Below are positions 62,322-64,000 of a stretch of DNA of 64,000 nt, piece after piece. Made by a program: the position numbers and the translations under genes. The notes beneath the pieces were generated by a model that did no database searches, was not told the DNA's origin, and was given only the letters and a program-made list of their open reading frames with translations. Within the stretch, counting starts at the first letter, position 1, and each line of letters begins with the position of its first letter. The stretch comes from Rhizobium lusitanum (GTDB taxonomy: Bacteria; Pseudomonadota; Alphaproteobacteria; Rhizobiales; Rhizobiaceae): positions 2,108,001 through 2,172,000 of the forward strand of contig NZ_CP050307.1 in the NCBI RefSeq assembly GCF_014189535.1, in the 5' to 3' direction.

Positions 62322-63605
62322 TCAAGCCTCGTCCAGCGCCAGCGTCAGATCGGCGATCAGGTCGTCGGGATGTTCGATACCGATCGAAAGCCGGATCGTC
62401 GATTCAAGCACACCGATGCGTTGGCGGACGTCGACCGGCACGCCGGAATGCGTCGTCGTCGCCGGGTGGGAGGCAAGGGATTCTGTTCCACCGAGGCTGA
62501 CAGCGAGCTTGAAGATCTTCAGCGCGTTCAGGAACTTGAACGAGGCCGGCTGTCCGCCCTTGATGTCGAAGGAGAAGGTCGAGCCAGCGCCGGTGCACTG
62601 GGCAGCGAATGTCTGGCCGAGCGCGGATTTCGGGTCGCTGTAGGACAGGTAGTGGATCCTTTCGACCTTGGGATGCTCCCGCAGGAAATCGGCGACTGCC
62701 TTACCGTTGCTGTTCGCGCGCTCCATACGGATCTGCAAGGTTTCCAGCGATCGCCCGAGCATCCAGCAGGAATGCGGATCGAGCTGCGTGCCGATCGCGC
62801 CTCTCAGCGCCTTCACCTGCTTCATGACCGCCTTGCGACCGAGCGCGGCCCCGGCAATCAGGTCCGAATGCCCGCCGACATATTTCGTCAGCGAGTAGAG
62901 CGAAATGTCTGCCCCGTGTTCGATCGGCCGTTGGAAGACCGGTCCGAGCAGCGTGTTGTCGCAAGCGATGATCGGGGTATGGCCTTGCTTCTCGCCGATT
63001 GCATCGGCCACCCGGCGGATCATCGCAACATCAACGAGGCTGTTGGTCGGATTGGCCGGCGTTTCTATCAGGATAACCGAGATCCGGCCCTTGGCCATGG
63101 CCTCCTCTGCCGCGACCTGCACCGATGCTTCGTTGACCCCATCCGCAAAGCCCACGGCGGAGACACCGAGATTGGCGAACGTCTTGGCGAGCAACGTTTC
63201 CGTGCCGCCGTAAAGCGGCTGCGAATGCAGTACAGCATCACCGGGGCGGACGAATGCAAGAAGCGTCGTCGCAATAGCCGACATGCCCGACGAGAACAGG
63301 GCGCAGCTTTCCGTGCGCTCATAGACCGCCAGGCGGTCCTCAACGATCTCGCTGTTCGGGTGGTTGAAGCGCGAATAGACAAGCCCCGCTCCCCTGCCCT
63401 CCGGCGGCTCCTTGCGGCCTGAGACGTAGTCGAAGAAATCGCGGCCATCTTCTGCGGACTTGAAGACGAAAGTCGACGTCAGAAAGACCGGCGGCTTGAC
63501 GGCGCCTTCGGAGAGTTCGGGATCATAGCCATAGTTCAACATCTGTGTTTCGGGATGCAGGGCATGATTGCCGATGTGGGTTCTCGGCGGATGCGGCGCG
63601 GTCAT
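62322..63605 (-). CDS. Cystathionine gamma-lyase / methionine gamma-lyase-family PLP enzyme
   Basis: A 427-residue PLP enzyme of the Cys/Met metabolism family. [33 protein letters not shown] and [37 protein letters not shown] are family blocks, the last holding the PLP lysine ([11 protein letters not shown]). The substrate cannot be told apart between methionine gamma-lyase, cystathionine gamma-lyase and O-acylhomoserine sulfhydrylase from these motifs. The ATG at 63603-63605 has GAGGAG upstream; the in-frame ATG at 63620 does not. It is divergent from an Lrp-type regulator, an arrangement typical of methionine gamma-lyase and related amino-acid catabolic genes. Confidence 0.9.
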   Translation of the reverse strand: MTAPHPPRTHIGNHALHPETQMLNYGYDPELSEGAVKPPVFLTSTFVFKSAEDGRDFFDYVSGRKEPPEGRGAGLVYSRFNHPNSEIVEDRLAVYERTESCALFSSGMSAIATTLLAFVRPGDAVLHSQPLYGGTETLLAKTFANLGVSAVGFADGVNEASVQVAAEEAMAKGRISVILIETPANPTNSLVDVAMIRRVADAIGEKQGHTPIIACDNTLLGPVFQRPIEHGADISLYSLTKYVGGHSDLIAGAALGRKAVMKQVKALRGAIGTQLDPHSCWMLGRSLETLQIRMERANSNGKAVADFLREHPKVERIHYLSYSDPKSALGQTFAAQCTGAGSTFSFDIKGGQPASFKFLNALKIFKLAVSLGGTESLASHPATTTHSGVPVDVRQRIGVLESTIRLSIGIEHPDDLIADLTLALDEA

Positions 63606-63725
63606 GAGACGTCTCCTCAATCGATGTCACGAACTCTGAATCGCAGATTATATCAAACATGGCGGCTCGTTCTTGCTATTTCACGCGCTCTGATGTTGTT
63701 GAAAGCAACTTCTTGCGGAGATTAC

Positions 63726-64000
63726 GTGATAGTGACGCAGAAAATTGCAGATGATATCGACCGGCGCATTCTAAAAGAGCTGGTTGCCGATGCTCGCATC
63801 ACCAACAACGAATTGGCTGAACGCGTCGGTCTTTCCGCTTCGGCCTGTCTACGGCGACTGCGACGGCTCGAGGAAACGGGCGTCATCCAGGGTTACGCGG
63901 CACTGGTGGATCCTGCCGTCGAAGGCTGGACCATGACCGCTATTGCCTCGATCCGTCTCAGCCGCCAGCACGACGACGAAATCCAGATGTTCGAGAATGC
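63726..64000 (+). CDS. Lrp/AsnC-family transcriptional regulator (partial, cut by window end)
   Basis: The visible 91 residues include DDIDRRILKELVADARITNNELAERVGLSASACLRRLRRLEETGVIQGYAALVDP, a complete Lrp/AsnC winged helix-turn-helix, and the start of the RAM ligand domain (TMTAIASIRLSRQHDDEIQMFE). The start is probably GTG 63726, five bases after GCGGAG, or GTG 63732. It shares the 120-bp divergent promoter region with the PLP lyase gene and likely activates it in response to an amino acid. Confidence 0.9.
   Translation, partial: MIVTQKIADDIDRRILKELVADARITNNELAERVGLSASACLRRLRRLEETGVIQGYAALVDPAVEGWTMTAIASIRLSRQHDDEIQMFEN

Noticed and set aside
1..64000. CRISPR arrays, tRNA or rRNA genes
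   Set aside because: I saw no regularly spaced direct repeats and no tRNA cloverleaf or rRNA core sequence. A covariance-model scan would be needed to exclude a small RNA gene.

Overview
The window reads as a chromosomal or large-plasmid segment from a member of the Rhizobiaceae (Rhizobium/Agrobacterium/Ensifer type). This is inferred from the moderately high GC content, the protein style, the rhizobial TGA-N9-TCA iron-responsive operators (IRO, bound by RirA) and the kinds of ABC and monooxygenase genes present. It is accessory DNA: two complete siderophore loci, an uptake/oxidation operon for an unknown amine, an organosulfur-type island, and a few housekeeping or carbon-storage genes.

Region 1 (1-12.6 kb). 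An aldehyde dehydrogenase is followed by a TonB-dependent receptor and, converging on it, a seven-gene leftward operon. Read 5' to 3' the operon encodes a free-serine kinase-like ParB/Srx protein, a PLP decarboxylase, an SbnA-like PLP synthase, an opine dehydrogenase, one IucA/IucC-type NIS synthetase, an MFS exporter (one-base frameshift) and a periplasmic ferric-siderophore binding protein. All junctions are 1-4 bp overlaps. The enzyme set differs from staphyloferrin B biosynthesis (opine dehydrogenase in place of SbnB, one synthetase instead of three). It is chemically sufficient for an aminopolycarboxylate siderophore of the rhizobactin type. The receptor and the operon each have an IRO.

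Region 2 (12.6-23.2 kb). Two transposase remnants (IS6- and IS3-type) flank a small YkgJ-like protein. A LysR regulator and a divergent operon follow: PotABCD-like transporter, HAD hydrolase, FAD-dependent amine oxidase and GMC oxidoreductase. A fragment of a maleate isomerase/racemase gene closes the region.

Region 3 (23.2-37.9 kb). A leftward catecholate siderophore locus runs from an IRO-controlled TonB-dependent receptor through O-methyltransferase, binding protein, isochorismate synthase, DHB-AMP ligase, isochorismatase (one-base frameshift), free-standing aryl carrier protein, EntF-like NRPS with the EntF serine code, EntA-like dehydrogenase and a siderophore-esterase-like hydrolase. 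A divergent AraC/PchR-type regulator sits beside the receptor. The expected product is a 2,3-dihydroxybenzoyl-serine compound such as enterobactin. Neither siderophore locus encodes an inner-membrane Fe-siderophore permease or ATPase.

Region 4 (37.9-56.8 kb). TetR, a DsbA-family isomerase, a BisC-like molybdoenzyme, a dipeptide-type ABC operon (three one-base frameshifts), three flavin-dependent LLM monooxygenases, an SfnB/DszC-like acyl-CoA-dehydrogenase homologue, a PhnD-like protein, a membrane desaturase/hydroxylase and a LysR regulator. The composition points to scavenging of organosulfur compounds. A 43-bp sequence recurs three times, twice directly ahead of transcription units of this island and once with no intact gene behind it.

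Region 5 (56.8-64 kb). An OsmF-like osmolyte binding protein, a cold-shock protein, a GH15 glucoamylase paired with a ROK polyphosphate-glucokinase-like enzyme, and a cystathionine/methionine gamma-lyase-family enzyme divergent from an Lrp-type regulator cut by the window end.

Five otherwise intact genes carry a single one-base indel, each in a short G/C run. The sequence alone cannot decide between sequencing error and recent decay.
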